Shown here: in pieces, positions 1 to 9,107 of the stretch
How positions within the stretch are numbered: the first letter of the stretch is position 1
Layout of the letters: each line of letters starts with the position of its first letter
NCBI GenBank assembly: GCA_003427395.1
Contig: BFEA01000189.1
Coordinates: 2,524,034-2,553,717 of the forward strand
Reading direction: 5' to 3'
Length of the DNA: 29,684 nucleotides
Source: Chara braunii
Lineage: Eukaryota > Streptophyta > Charophyceae > Charales > Characeae
Notes under the pieces: generated by a model
What the model was told of the DNA's origin: nothing
Seen by the model: the letters and a program-made list of their open reading frames with translations, nothing else
Databases searched by the model: none
Position numbers and translations under genes: made by a program

Positions 1-627
1 GCCACAGAAAGAGGAGCAACCGGTTCAACTTGATAAATTGAATCGAACAGACACTGTCAGACAAAACAGCAAACTTTAAGATAAAAAAAAAAAAACTAGT
101 ATTGAAGAGAAAGCAACGAATCGGATANCGATGAGAGCAAGTGAAGGGTTTTTAAGTTTTAACACCCGCCTTCCGGTCATATTACTAACATAGGTAGTTT
201 TGCGCTGACCATCCTTTGCATATCAGATTTGGAGGGGGTGCACCTTTCACTGCCTGTTGCTTCTATTTTGGTTAACTCTTTGGACCCCAGACTGCGACCA
301 AAAATAGCCAAGCAAGGCGTCATGGGTTAGCTCTTTGGGATCACCGGCTTTGCAAGGAGTTTTCACCCAAGAGAATTTATGACTGAGCAAGTAGTTTTAC
401 TGCTGACGTGGCAGCGAACCCAATCAACATAATTCTCCCATGCAACGAACATTAGTTAACAAAAAAATCACGCAAAGATTCCGGTACATAGTATACTCCC
501 GGCTGGAGCAGCCGTTCTTTTACACAGGATAACAAACACAGACAAAACGGCTTATGCAATACTCAACTTTGAGACAACGCAAGCTTTCTCAACTCAAGAG
601 CAAGTGGGAAAAAAAAAAAAAAAAACA
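1..627. other. Unassigned AT-leaning DNA
   Basis: I see no gene here. The stretch has short A runs, one ambiguous base at 127 and no ORF of convincing composition. The small ORF starting near 554 runs into the GAA repeat and is produced by it. Confidence 0.5.
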
Positions 628-694
628 GAAGAAGAAGAAGAAGAACAGAAGAAGAAGAAGAAGAAGAAGAAGAAGAAGAAGAAGAAGAAGAAGA
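628..694. repeat. (GAA)n microsatellite
   Basis: An almost pure run of GAA/AAG triplets follows a short poly-A tract. It opens reading frames of poly-Lys or poly-Arg that should not be read as proteins. Confidence 0.95.
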
Positions 695-1537
695 AGCATC
701 TTGTTCACCTCTCCTCATCGCCTTACAATAAATATAATACTACAAAGATAAATGAATGTCCTGTTATTCCCTCTTGCTGCCAGCAGTAGGAGACCTCTCT
801 TTTCAGCCTCACTCCTCAGTCCTCTCCCTTGGTTGTATATCCAGCCATCGCAATACATCTGTGTGAACCACGGATGTTCACCGGACAGCGCAGCTATTAT
901 TGTTCTCCTTCCATCTCATCCTGCCATACCCACATTGAATTTCCCGGATAAAGAACAAGGCCGACTGGTATCCCAACAGGGCCTTTTAGAAGCAGCGTGA
1001 ACCAAGGATGTGGCGATGGAGCTTTAAGCGACCCTTTCACCATCACTAGGAATTTCTCGCCCAAGTTAAGTATCCCTCCTTCTTCCTCCTCCTCCACCTC
1101 TACTCTCTTCCTCTACTTCTATTCTAGCATGGCTTGAGGTTCTTCTCCTTCTACTTCTATATCATAGCTCCACTCCCTTCCAATACTTCTCCTCCATAGC
1201 CATCATGGAGGTCTTCTTCCTTCACCATCAGCTCCACCGTTTGAACCCAGTGTTCTGCCTAACGTATCCTTAGGGTGGAGCAGCAGCATGACTACCAGCT
1301 GAATTTTTTGGTCTACTAATGACATTGAATGATATACTTATGAGTCCCAGCCTCCACTCCCTTCCTGCCCTTGTGCTCCAGCCTCTACCCATGTACTATG
1401 CCCACAGGAAATTAGTTCCTTTTTGCGGAAACATCATGATTACAGTCTGCAATCTCCTTTCAGGACATACCCATATCTTCCTGGATACTAGTGGCACTGG
1501 ACCATCATGGCCTCTTTTTAAACCACCAGTACTTCCC
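695..1537. other. Unassigned intergenic DNA
   Basis: This stretch is rich in CTTCTCC/CTCC pyrimidine words, especially 1075-1215. No ORF shows coding character, and I see no RNA gene or repeat boundary in it. Confidence 0.4.
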
Positions 1538-1568
1538 AAAGTCGTGGCTCGTTAACGGCCACGACTTT
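1538..1568. repeat. Perfect 10-bp-arm hairpin
   Basis: AAAGTCGTGG and CCACGACTTT are exact inverted copies separated by 11 bases. Part of the loop, CTCGTTAACGGCC (1548-1560), occurs again in inverted form at 1643-1655, so a second inverted repeat brackets 1561-1642. This may be the end of an unrecognised small element. Confidence 0.7.
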
Positions 1569-1799
1569 CGGGATGAACGATGCCTGGGCCGCTCGTATAA
1601 ATTCAGTCAAGTGGAAGTGTCGGTGTTTTTTCTTTTGGCTGGCCGTTAACGAGGAGCAATTCCACGAAGTACTGGTGGCTTAAGCGACCAGACATTCCTA
1701 AGCCTACCCGACTTCTCAAGCAGTAGTACCCGAAATTACTTGAAAATTCTACGAGGTACTCGTCAACTTCTACTTGTGTCCTTGTCCATCCTGGTGCAA

Positions 1800-2735
1800 T
1801 CAGACTTGTCAACTTCAACATTCAGCGTGCGTACAAACAGATGACGATCAAGCTGGCAACTCGCACCCACACAAAGCTCAGAGATAACGAAGTCACGAAC
1901 ACAGTTCAGATGCAAACTTGTCTCGTTCGGCTGCGTTCGGCTATGGCCGAACGCTGTACTCCCAGCAACTCGTTCGTACACACACCCTGGATCTCCCTGG
2001 ATGTCCCGCACACACACTCAAACACGAACACCTACACCCACGCTCACTGATACACACACACTAGCATTCTAACTTGCTGACGTGACAGCTATGGCCGCCG
2101 TCTCTCTCCTCTACTAACCACCTATCGGCTATGGTCGATCTTCCTCCTCTTAGCCCTCTTCGACAACGGGCACCTGCAGACCTCCGCACACAAGGCACTC
2201 CGACAGCACTTCCGCACGGCTCACGGGCAGAATGAATGCATGACTGATCGCTGCCTCTTGATTTACTTTTCGGATTGTCAAAGGCCTGCCCTTGGACCCT
2301 GGGCCCGGGGTGCACACAGTTGCACATGGTACTTGCTGACTATACAAGGTGCGACCGGGACTGGTTATCGCTGTCTGGACTGGGTAGACTGCCCACTTGC
2401 CCACTTGCCTACAAACTGCATGCTAGGACTTAACCAAAGGCCACTTCCAGACCTTCCGGAAGACTGCAAACTTGACCTTTCAGGACTGTCGCAGCTACGA
2501 CCTTGACTCTTTCGAACTGTAGCAGCTACGACCTCTACCACTGCTAAGACCTCTAATCTACATACCTACGGATCAAGACCCGACGACCACACTACCTACA
2601 GCAACCAAACACACGACTTTCAGAGCACAGGTCGCGGGTTCAAACAGACACGCCGACGGGTCTACTGATACTGTACACAGGTGGGGGTGAGGTCCAGGGA
2701 TCAAGCCCGGGGATCGGCATGTGCTACAGTACGGT
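1800..2735 (-). repeat. Dispersed ~0.9-kb repeat, copy 1 (inverted)
   Basis: The reverse complement matches copies at about 3128-4000 and 23447-24445 in the same order. Shared blocks are: a TTCGA-like head with 'ACCTGTGTACAGTATC'; a GCAAGTGGGCAAGTGG block; a 'CAAGTACC...GGGACTGTGTGCAC' block; a TAAATCAA...CATTCATTC block; a TGTGTGTG tract; and 'GGGAYATCCAGGGTGATCC'. It is strongly diverged from the other two. The repeat has no long ORF, and its head carries several tRNA T-arm-like TTCGA words, so a SINE or other non-autonomous element is the best guess. Confidence 0.75.
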
Positions 2736-2957
2736 GAAAACCATATCACTGGCCTTCCTACCAAGTATGTCCTGTGTCCAATCTCAGTCCTGTCCCTCTT
2801 GTTCTACCAGTTCACTGTTCTAACCCTCCCAAGCCACAGAACCGACAGCAGAAGAACAGAGTCGTTTCGCAGGCATAGCAAGCATCACATAGACACTCAG
2901 ATCCTAAGTTAGGCAAAATAGCAATCACACTCGCACTTTAAAGCCTTCAGAAAAATA

Positions 2958-3075
2958 TTCTTCGGGACAATGTCATCCGTTAAAACTTAAAACTTTAACG
3001 ATACAGCGAAGATTAGCATGACCCCCGTTGGACCAGGGATGATGACACACATAAAATTTAATCGAGAAATGGTCC
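2958..3075 (+). ncRNA. U6 spliceosomal snRNA-like sequence, degenerate copy
   Basis: The stretch aligns with plant U6 almost end to end: CTTCGGGACA near the 5' end, then CATCCG, then CGATACAGCGAAGATTAGCA, then GATGACACAC, then AATCGAGAAATGGTCC at 3060-3075. Compared with the U6 consensus as I know it, the catalytic ACAGAGA box reads ACAGCGA. Small insertions also occur before CGATACAG and in the internal stem-loop (CCCGTTGGACCAGGG). I see no plant upstream sequence element at the expected place. It is most likely a retropseudogene rather than a working gene. Another copy lies at 22835. Confidence 0.8.
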
Positions 3076-3127
3076 AGAAAAATAAATCTTCAGCACATCA
3101 AGTCGTTTACTGTTACATCAATCATGC

Positions 3128-4000
3128 TGAAACGGTATTCACCAATTCGTGGTAGCTGAGGTAGATCCCAGGGCTCGATCCCTGGTTTCCCAACTTACCT
3201 GTGTACAATACCAGCGTCAACTCGAAGAGTTGAACCTGCGACCTGTAGAACCGCCAGTGGTAGGTAGGTCTGTCGTAGGTCTATAGGTAGCCAGGATTCG
3301 ATCCGTAGACCTATAGACTAGAAGGCTAGCTGCAGTCCTTCTAGAAGGTAGGCAAGTGGTCAAGTGGTGCAGGCAAGTGGTCAAGTGGTGCAGGCAAGTG
3401 GGCAAGTGGTGTGACTAAAACAAGCCCATGTTGGAGAGAGTCTAGAAAGTACCAGTCCGGTCCAGCAAGTACCACGGGGGGGAACTGTGTGCACCATGGG
3501 CCAGGGACACAAGGCAGACCAATGCAGCACAGAAGTATAAATCAAGAGGCTGCGTCCATTCATTCATTCGTTCCTGCGGATGCCATGCGGAAGCGCTGCC
3601 TAGCAGCTTGTGCGAGGAAATCTGCAGAGTGCCCGAAGACGAAGTGGGCAGAGGAGTAGAGTGCAGCGATAGGTAGTGGCAGCTAGCGCTGCCATAGCTG
3701 TAGCCTAGCATGTGTGTGTGTGAAGTGTGATACTGAGTGTTGCGTGTGGGACATCCAGGGTGATCCAGAGTGCGAACAGTGAGTTGTGTGGGCGCTCAGT
3801 CGCCATAGCCAGTTTGAAGAGATCTCTTATGTGGATACGATATCTTGAGTACTGAGTGGGGATTTGGGCGCTCAGTCGCCATAGCCAGTTTGAAGAGAAC
3901 TCTTATGTGGATACGATATCTTGAGTACTGAGTGGGCGCCTGTCGCCAATTTGCTGTTTCGCTGTTTGCATACATGACAAGTTGAATAATCGTAGTGTGA
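3128..4000 (+). repeat. Dispersed ~0.9-kb repeat, copy 2
   Basis: The head 'AAACGGTATTCACCA' and the following CAGGGCTCGATCCC segment match copy 3 at 23447. The GCAAGTGG minisatellite (3350-3412), CATTCATTCATTC (3557), the TG tract (3709-3722), the CATCCAGGGTGATCC block (3750) and the TTTGCATACATG block (3965) follow in the same order. Within it, 3791-3867 and 3868-3935 are a tandem duplication of a ~75-bp segment that copy 3 lacks. Three TTCGA/TCGAT-type words in the first 200 bp resemble tRNA T-arms. A poly-T tract begins 86 bp past the end. Confidence 0.8.
3350..3412 (+). repeat. GCAAGTGG(G/T) minisatellite
   Basis: Units of about 9-20 bp built on GGCAAGTGGTCAAGTGGTGCA are repeated. The same motif is present in copies 1 (2393-2410, inverted) and 3 (23816-23856), so it belongs to the dispersed repeat. 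Confidence 0.85.
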
Positions 4001-4084
4001 TTTCAATGCATAGATAACTGCAGAAATCTCAGACTGATTCTCTGTGGGTCATTGGAGGTCCATTCCCTTCACTTTTCTCCTATT

Positions 4085-4086
<2 letters not shown>

Positions 4087-4128
<42 letters not shown>
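4087..4128. repeat. Poly-T tract (~42 bp)
   Basis: An uninterrupted T run. It could be the poly-A tail of a minus-strand retroposon extending to its right, but no matching body is recognised. Confidence 0.9.
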
Positions 4129-4132
<4 letters not shown>

Positions 4133-4369
4133 AAAAACAGAACCTTATGGTTCCGGCTTCTTTCCATTCTGGGGACCGTCAATCCAGTTCCTATTCCGCC
4201 CGCCCGCAAGTGAAGAACATTACATGTTGAAACTTGAAACTCACCCACGGTCCCACGCCCCTCCCCATTATGGTTGGGAGGTCCAAGTACTAGGCGGCAT
4301 TGATTTCTTCCCGCATGAAGGATGTACCACCTCTCACCCCAGGGCCTGCCTAAGTTAGCCTGTCCATCT

Positions 4370-4510
4370 ATGGTCTTGCTGGCTGCTGCGGAAGAAATGG
4401 AACGGAAGTTCACGGCGAACTTCCTGGAAGGAGAAGATTATTCTAGAGAAGGGGATTTGACCGAACTCGCACGAGCAAGAGCTGAGCTGGCTGCATTGCT
4501 TAAACCCTAA
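4370..4510 (+). CDS. Short exon-like ORF, hypothetical
   Basis: From the ATG at 4370 this frame encodes about 46 residues. It starts MVLLAAAEEMERKF, has an acidic middle (EGEDYSREGDL) and ends in an Ala/Leu-rich amphipathic stretch (ELARARAELAALL) before a TAA. The composition is unlike the low-complexity or transposon ORFs nearby and would suit a terminal exon of a small helical protein. The open frame reaches back to 4322 but looks less coding there. I recognise no family. A pyrimidine tract and an acceptor-like AG near 4349 are possible but not convincing. The stop codon lies in two telomere-type AAACCCT words, which is probably chance. Confidence 0.25.
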   Translation: MVLLAAAEEMERKFTANFLEGEDYSREGDLTELARARAELAALLKP

Positions 4511-4599
4511 ACCCTACTGTCTTAGGTTCTCTTAACCCTACTATCACCCCGGGCACCGCTCCTCTCAGCTCGAGGGCTGTGAGCTATTACTCTCTTACA

Positions 4600-4647
4600 C
4601 TTCTTCTTTTTTTTCTTTTTTTTCTTTTTTTTCCTTTTCTTATTCCC
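4600..4647. repeat. T-rich simple repeat (CTTTTTTTT)n
   Basis: Runs of T8-9 separated by single C. On the minus strand they create a poly-Lys frame that is not a protein. Confidence 0.9.
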
Positions 4648-4752
4648 TTTTCTGTCCTCTTCCTGTTTGTAATATGCAGCCTCCTCTCTCCCTGCCTTCT
4701 CTGCAGAGCCCAGACTCATTCTGAGGGATTGACCTCTCTTGTATGCCAGGCT

Positions 4753-5076
4753 ATCCACTGGAAAATGAACAAAGGGATTCCACTGAAAATGAACAAAGGA
4801 AATCCACTGGAAAATGAACACAGGGATTCCACTGGAAAATGAACAAAGGGATTTTTCACTGGAAAATGAACAACGGGATTCCACTGGAAAGTGAACAAAG
4901 GGATTGACCTTTTGTATGCCAAGCAATCAACTGCAAAATTAACAAAGGGATATTCCACTGGAAAATGAACAAAGGGATTCCACTGGAAAATGAACAAAGG
5001 GATTCCACTGGAAAGTGAACAAAGGGATTGACCTCTTGTATGCCAAGCTATCCACTGGAAAATGAACAAAGGGATT
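4753..5076 (+). repeat. 25-bp tandem array with higher-order spacer
   Basis: About eleven units of CCACTGGAAAATGAACAAAG plus GGATT occur with small changes. A ~22-bp spacer, GACCTCTTGTATGCCAAGC plus TAT, interrupts the array twice and also precedes it (4726-4752), giving three blocks. The unit is close to a multiple of three, so long minus-strand frames appear (repeated FQWNPFVHFPVES). These frames are open in more than one phase, which argues that the array and not selection keeps them open. Confidence 0.9.
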
Positions 5077-5114
5077 GAATTTCCCTAACCCACCCAGAGA
5101 TGCAGAACTCCAAA

Positions 5115-5225
5115 CTACCGTCTTCCCCCGAACACAACGCACCCTTATTTTGGCCGTATCTGGCCGGAAATATAGCTTGTATACATTCATTTTTAGGGTG
5201 CGTTATGTTCGGGGGAAGACCGTAG
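5115..5225. mobile_element. Hairpin MITE, copy 1 (111 bp)
   Basis: Left arm 5115-5145 and right arm 5195-5225 are inverted copies, 29 of 31 matching, starting CTACCGTCTTCCCCCGAACA. The 49-bp centre carries GTATCTGGCCGGAAA. Two relatives lie at 5855 and 6105. No clear target-site duplication is visible. It is too short to encode a protein and would need a transposase in trans. Confidence 0.8.
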
Positions 5226-5854
5226 CACCCTGATGCGTTCTGGGACAAGCTGTTGGGGATCAGGGTCTTCAAAATAGCGGTCCGGGACCGGAGTGAGTGT
5301 TATGCATTCGAGACGGAACGCTGACAGAGATCTGTATGAAATACTATGAAGGGAAACTGTCACATACGGTTCGAATACAAAAGGCTTTAGCCTTCATTTT
5401 CTCCATCCACGCTCTGTCCCGCTCCCAATCGTCTCATAAATGTGGGACACTGGGACAGGCGATACGGTTACATATGTGGCCTGTGCCGCGTCATTGCCAC
5501 AAGATTCCCTCAGCACTGTCACCAGCAGCAGCAGCAGAAGGAAGAGAGAGTACTGGGTGGAGGAGAAGCAGGAGCAAGAGAAGAAATCTGAGGGTATACA
5601 GTACGCTTAATAACTAATTCAACGCGCATGCATCATATGTTGAGAACAAGTTAGTCTTCTTCGGTCCTTGAAGCCTCTTTTCGGAGAAGTGCTGTGTCTG
5701 GTACCAGGCATGTTGCCAGAGACACTCCCTAACATCTCTCTCTCTCTTTTGCTGGGAAATATCTGCCTAGCCTACTTGCTCCAGGAAGGCAAGGCAAACT
5801 GTGTTGACTGAAGCACTCCCTCACATCTGTTTGCTGGGAAGATCCCCTCTTCCA
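5226..5854. other. Unassigned DNA between MITE copies
   Basis: An ORF of 106 codons at 5297-5617 has mixed composition and no recognisable family; I do not call it a gene. At 5315-5372 there is a hairpin in which CTGTAT/ATACGG and CTGACAG/CTGTCA pair alternatively. It resembles part of group II intron domain V, but the spacing is wrong. Confidence 0.35.
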
Positions 5855-5968
5855 GTATCATCTCCCCCCGTCAAGTAGAACGGGGGGTCATTATGTCTGT
5901 ACCTAGACAGAAAGGTGCTCCAAATACAGGCAGAATGACCCTACGTTCTATTCGGGGGAGGACGGTAG
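5855..5968. mobile_element. Hairpin MITE, copy 2 (~114 bp)
   Basis: The right arm 5932-5968 reads, in reverse complement, CTACCGTCCTCCCCCGAATA, and the left arm 5855-5893 is a more decayed version (CTCCCCCCGTCAAGTAGAAC). Both arms continue into GTCATTAT/ATAATGAC-type sequence, as in copy 3. The centre contains GTACCTAGACAGAAA, comparable with copies 1 and 3. Confidence 0.7.
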
Positions 5969-6104
5969 CTCCAGGAAGAAACAGTACAGCACTTGGAAAA
6001 AATATTATCTGCAAAGTTGAAAACCACTGCAGCTGTGGATGATGACAAGGAGGCATCACTTTTTTTTTCAAGGAGTTTTAAATGAGTAGAGCATATTATG
6101 TGCA

Positions 6105-6217
6105 CCACCTGCTTCTCCCGAATAGAACGCACTGTCATTATCGCTGTATCTAGACTGAAACTTGCTGCCATTCAGCTATAATGGCCAGAGTGCGTTCTAT
6201 TCGGGTGAAGAAGGTAG
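6105..6217. mobile_element. Hairpin MITE, copy 3 (~113 bp)
   Basis: The left arm (6105-6142) and right arm (6178-6217) share CCCGAATAGAACGCACT with its exact inverse. The centre has GTATCTAGACTGAAA. The arm core CGAAxAxAACGCAC is common to all three copies, defining a local family. Confidence 0.75.
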
Positions 6218-6689
6218 GACTCTCTTAGATTCATCTGATGCCAATCATGGCTGGACCTCGACGTATCGGACCGTAATAATAATTACGTCTGAACTGTGCG
6301 TGCTCATCTGAATTATAGTACTCCTCAAACCATCTCCACATTCACAGATCTGTGCTATTACTATGACTAGTATGATCCATCCAATGTTGCTCGGTTTGAC
6401 CAAGTGCTTTTCCACACGCATTTCGGCAACGCTACCCTTGGTTGATTTACTCCATAATAAATACAGGAAGGAGAACGGACGCCCACTTCTTTGCGTCTTG
6501 CTTTTATGTCCAGCCTGTCTTGTTGCACTTCATGCCTGCCTTCGGTCGGCGTCCGATATCGACGAAATACGCCTTACACCGCGCACATACTGATTCTATA
6601 GTGATGACTTGGACGTTGGAAGAGGAATTCGTATGGAGATTAGAACCCAAACCTTCCTCCTCAATGTTGTTGGATCTGTACCTCTGGGC
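6218..6689. other. Unassigned DNA
   Basis: Overlapping ORFs in two frames (6363-6593 and 6442-6918) compete and neither has a recognisable domain. The longer one runs through the tRNA-like relic that follows, which argues against coding. Confidence 0.35.
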
Positions 6690-6772
6690 CTCAGCCCTCC
6701 TCCGTGCAAGCACGGACTCGAACTGGCGACCTTGGCCTCAAGAGCCAAGCATCGTAACCACTACAGCCGGGA
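6690..6772 (-). repeat. tRNA-like relic (SINE head or tRNA pseudogene)
   Basis: On the minus strand the order is: an A-box-like GGCTGTAGTGGTTACGATGC, a stem CTTGGC/GCCAAG with a seven-base loop, and a B-box-like AGTTCGAGTCC, at tRNA-like spacing. The T stem does not pair well and position 33 is not T, so it is not a functional tRNA. Confidence 0.45.
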
Positions 6773-7009
6773 CACGGTGTTCGAGAGCGGCACCATACCG
6801 GCCGCGATATCGGCCCCATCCCTGCAAGGCTGTAGTGTCCAAACTCAACACACACCGCACACAACACCACACGGAGAGGCTGGCAATCACCGCACACTTC
6901 GCTCCAAGTAGCACATGACCCCCATGGGTTCTCGAGTATCTCTGTTGCTGTAGAACATTTTTTAGTCTCAGAATAATATGTGAAGTATCAGCAGTTCAGT
7001 ATGATACCA

Positions 7010-7225
7010 ATGGGCTTAGATCAGTGGGTGCACCCCCATGAACTGTTGAAATGCAGACCTGAGTTCGAATCCAAATGGAATCAAATGATGAACAGAATAA
7101 TTCCTGAATTACCTGGGGCTGGTCCGTTTTGATATCTCAAAGGCAGCTTCCCTTTGGAAGAAGAGGAAAAGCAGCTCAGTATGAGTCTGAGGCTATAGCC
7201 TATAGTCACACAAGGACTTTTTCTT
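7010..7225 (+). repeat. tRNA-derived SINE-like sequence
   Basis: An A-box-like TTAGATCAGTGGGTGC near 7016 is followed about 44 bases later by a good B box, GAGTTCGAATCC (7061-7072). The spacing matches a tRNA internal promoter. A ~150-bp unrelated body follows and ends near ACTTTTTCTT. There is no second copy in the window, so family membership is unproven. Confidence 0.4.
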
Positions 7226-7444
7226 CTAAGCTCTGGACGTGATTGCAGTTGAATTCATCTGTGTCGGTTGAGTCAGACTCAGATCGATGTATTTAGGAAA
7301 CTTTAAGTCGTAGTAACTGTTTGAGTTTGGCCTGATCTCAGGCAATCTTGCGTTCAAATTCTGATGATCCCACTGCACAAGAGGGGGGTGCCATTTGAGT
7401 TTTCTCGTCGACATGCAAAAAAGCCTCTGAAGAGTCTGAACTGC

Positions 7445-7583
7445 ATCGTATTTGAGTTTACATTGGCGGCATTGGGAGGAATTGAACTGGCTATGGGAGG
7501 AATATCAGCTGCAATGCCATCGTATTTGAGTTTACATTGGCAGCATTGGGAGGAATATCAGCTGTGCTATGGCATTGCAGCTG
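7445..7583 (+). repeat. 74-bp tandem duplication with nested inverted repeat
   Basis: The block starting ATCGTATTTGAGTTTACATT occurs at 7445 and again at 7519 with almost no change. AGCTGCAATGCCAT (7507-7520) and ATGGCATTGCAGCT (7570-7583) are exact inverted copies. The ORF over this stretch is maintained by the duplication. Confidence 0.75.
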
Positions 7584-7773
7584 AGCTCCACATCATAATA
7601 ACCCTGTAAAAGAGCAAACCCACTCTGCTCACAAGTCGTGAGTTGTGACCCTTTTTTTTTTTTAAAGCCGCAACCTAGGCCACCAGAGTGGCCCAGGGTC
7701 ACTTGCCCGGCGGACCCTTTTTTTTGGGGGGGGGGAAAGAATTTCGATGTGACCCTGATTCAAAAATTGTTCA

Positions 7774-7777
<4 letters not shown>

Positions 7778-7820
<43 letters not shown>

Positions 7821-7838
7821 AAGAAAGAAAGAAAGAAA
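7778..7838. repeat. Poly-A tract with (GAAA)n tail
   Basis: About 40 A residues followed by five GAAA units. Such tails are typical of retroposon 3' ends; the sequence to the left (7620-7777) would be the candidate body but is not recognised. Confidence 0.9.
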
Positions 7839-8058
7839 GTAAGTTTATTTTTCTGCATAACAATGACAAGATAGCTTTTTTTTCGGTTTTTTTTTTTGGC
7901 TGGGACCTTCCCTGGTCCTGGCACGGGCAGGCCACACGGGACCTGCGCGGCCTGGCTGGTAGCCTAGGCCACGACCACATTTCGTGGCATGAAGGTGTTC
8001 TCTTTCTTTTTTCTTTCCGTAATGGCTTGCTTTGCAGTGAATGTATGCAAGCGATCGT

Positions 8059-8059
<1 letters not shown>

Positions 8060-8095
<36 letters not shown>
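8060..8095. repeat. Poly-T tract
   Basis: A T run of about 35 bases. With the A tract at 7778 it encloses about 220 bp in opposed orientation. Confidence 0.9.
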
Positions 8096-8097
<2 letters not shown>

Positions 8098-8240
8098 CCT
8101 GATGTGATGAATGTACTAAGTTCCCATGTTTTCTTCTGCCTGCCAAGAGATATGTCAATACCGAGCTGTAAAAAAAAAACAATTTTGATTTTTTCTTTTT
8201 CCAATACTGAGCTCAAACCCTGTCCTGCAGGAGTACAGCT

Positions 8241-8406
8241 GGGGCCAGGTCCCACTAGCAGCGTTGAGTTTCCTCAATGCCTGAATCTGGACGTGTTCAT
8301 GGAGATGTGCGGTTGAGAAAACTCTACGCGATTTCTACACTTATCCACAAACACGTCCAGATTCAGGCATTGAGGAAACTAAACGCTGCTAGTGGGACTT
8401 GGCCCC
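8241..8406. repeat. Foldback: 57-bp arms, 52-bp loop
   Basis: The arms 8241-8297 and 8350-8406 are inverted copies with two mismatches in 57 bp (left arm starts GGGGCCAGGTCCCACTAGCA). A transcript from either strand would form a long near-perfect hairpin. It has the geometry of a plant miRNA-type precursor or of a very recent foldback element. No ORF depends on it. Confidence 0.9.
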
Positions 8407-8596
8407 TGGGCTGTGGAAACTGGATGTGCTTGGGACCCCAACCGATCTTTGTCCAGTCCTGCTGCGAGCTCCTTGGAGTGTGAAGAGAGAGATTTGGAGC
8501 ACAGGGGAAGAGAAGTTTCAGAGAAACCACGGCAGTGAAGCTCTGACACGATCAATGTTATCCAGTCATCCTTTGCCGCCGCTGGTACACGTCACA

Positions 8597-9107
8597 GGGC
8601 CTCGCTGCACTGCACTTGAATATTGAAGAATCAAGTGTACGGCACCGCAGCACTTACACTCGAAAACAAAGCTGGGAAACAGCTTCAAGAGCTGTCAGAT
8701 CGGCGCTAGATTCTTCAAGAGTGAGTCATCGCTGCACTCACTCTTGACGGATGCTCTTGAATTTCTTATTCAAGAGGGGTGTCAGAAGGCCCGATTCTGG
8801 CAGCTCTTGAAGTGTTCAAGTGTGCCTGCCTGCAAGGGTGGGTTTTTAAAGGGTGGTCTGCCCGACCCTTCACAACCTCTTCAGCTTTCAAGAGTGGGCC
8901 TCCAGTCTGGGCGGACAAAGCAGCTTTGCACCGTCGTGTAGCACTCAAGACTGGAAAAAAAATATAAAAAAATTCAAGAATCCTTCAGGAGTACGGCCGT
9001 CGAGAGTCAGTGCAGCGACGATGGCTATTGTGAGCAGTTCTCTAGTCTGAGAGCTCTTGATCTACGCTTGAACTTTTTTGCGAGTCAAGCGTAGTGCAGC
9101 GAGGCCC
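8597..9107. mobile_element. 511-bp TIR element rich in TCAAG/CTTGA words
   Basis: GGGCCTCGCTGCACT at 8597-8611 is matched by its exact inverse at 9093-9107, and the match continues imperfectly to about 23 bp ending in CTTGA. Between the ends, TCAAG or CTTGA occurs 15 times in 511 bp, where about one is expected. Several are arms of perfect hairpins: 8715-8747 (11-bp arms), 8754-8776 (9), 9062-9094 (10), 8613-8637 (7) and 8806-8820 (6). Repeated subterminal words next to TIRs are typical of non-autonomous DNA transposons such as hAT, where they bind transposase. No target-site duplication is convincing, so the superfamily is open. Confidence 0.65.

Noticed and set aside
554-789. Small ORFs of poly-Lys and poly-Arg
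   Set aside because: They are readings of the GAA microsatellite in different phases.
4502-4516. Interstitial telomere repeat
   Set aside because: Only two AAACCCT units are present, which could be chance; it is used only as a weak hint of lineage.
4522-5272. Minus-strand ORFs with FQWNPFVHFPVES repeats
   Set aside because: The 25-bp array keeps several phases open at once, so openness is no evidence of coding.
5315-5372. Group II intron domain V-like hairpin (CTGTAT...ATACGGTTC)
   Set aside because: The distal stem and loop are longer than the usual 34-nt domain V, and no domain VI or intron-encoded protein is nearby.
6690-6772. Functional tRNA gene
   Set aside because: The T stem does not pair and the anticodon loop lacks T33, so only a tRNA-derived relic is supported.
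7638-8316. Overlapping ORFs with poly-Lys and poly-Phe on both strands
   Set aside because: They are created by the A and T homopolymers and have no protein-like sequence outside them.
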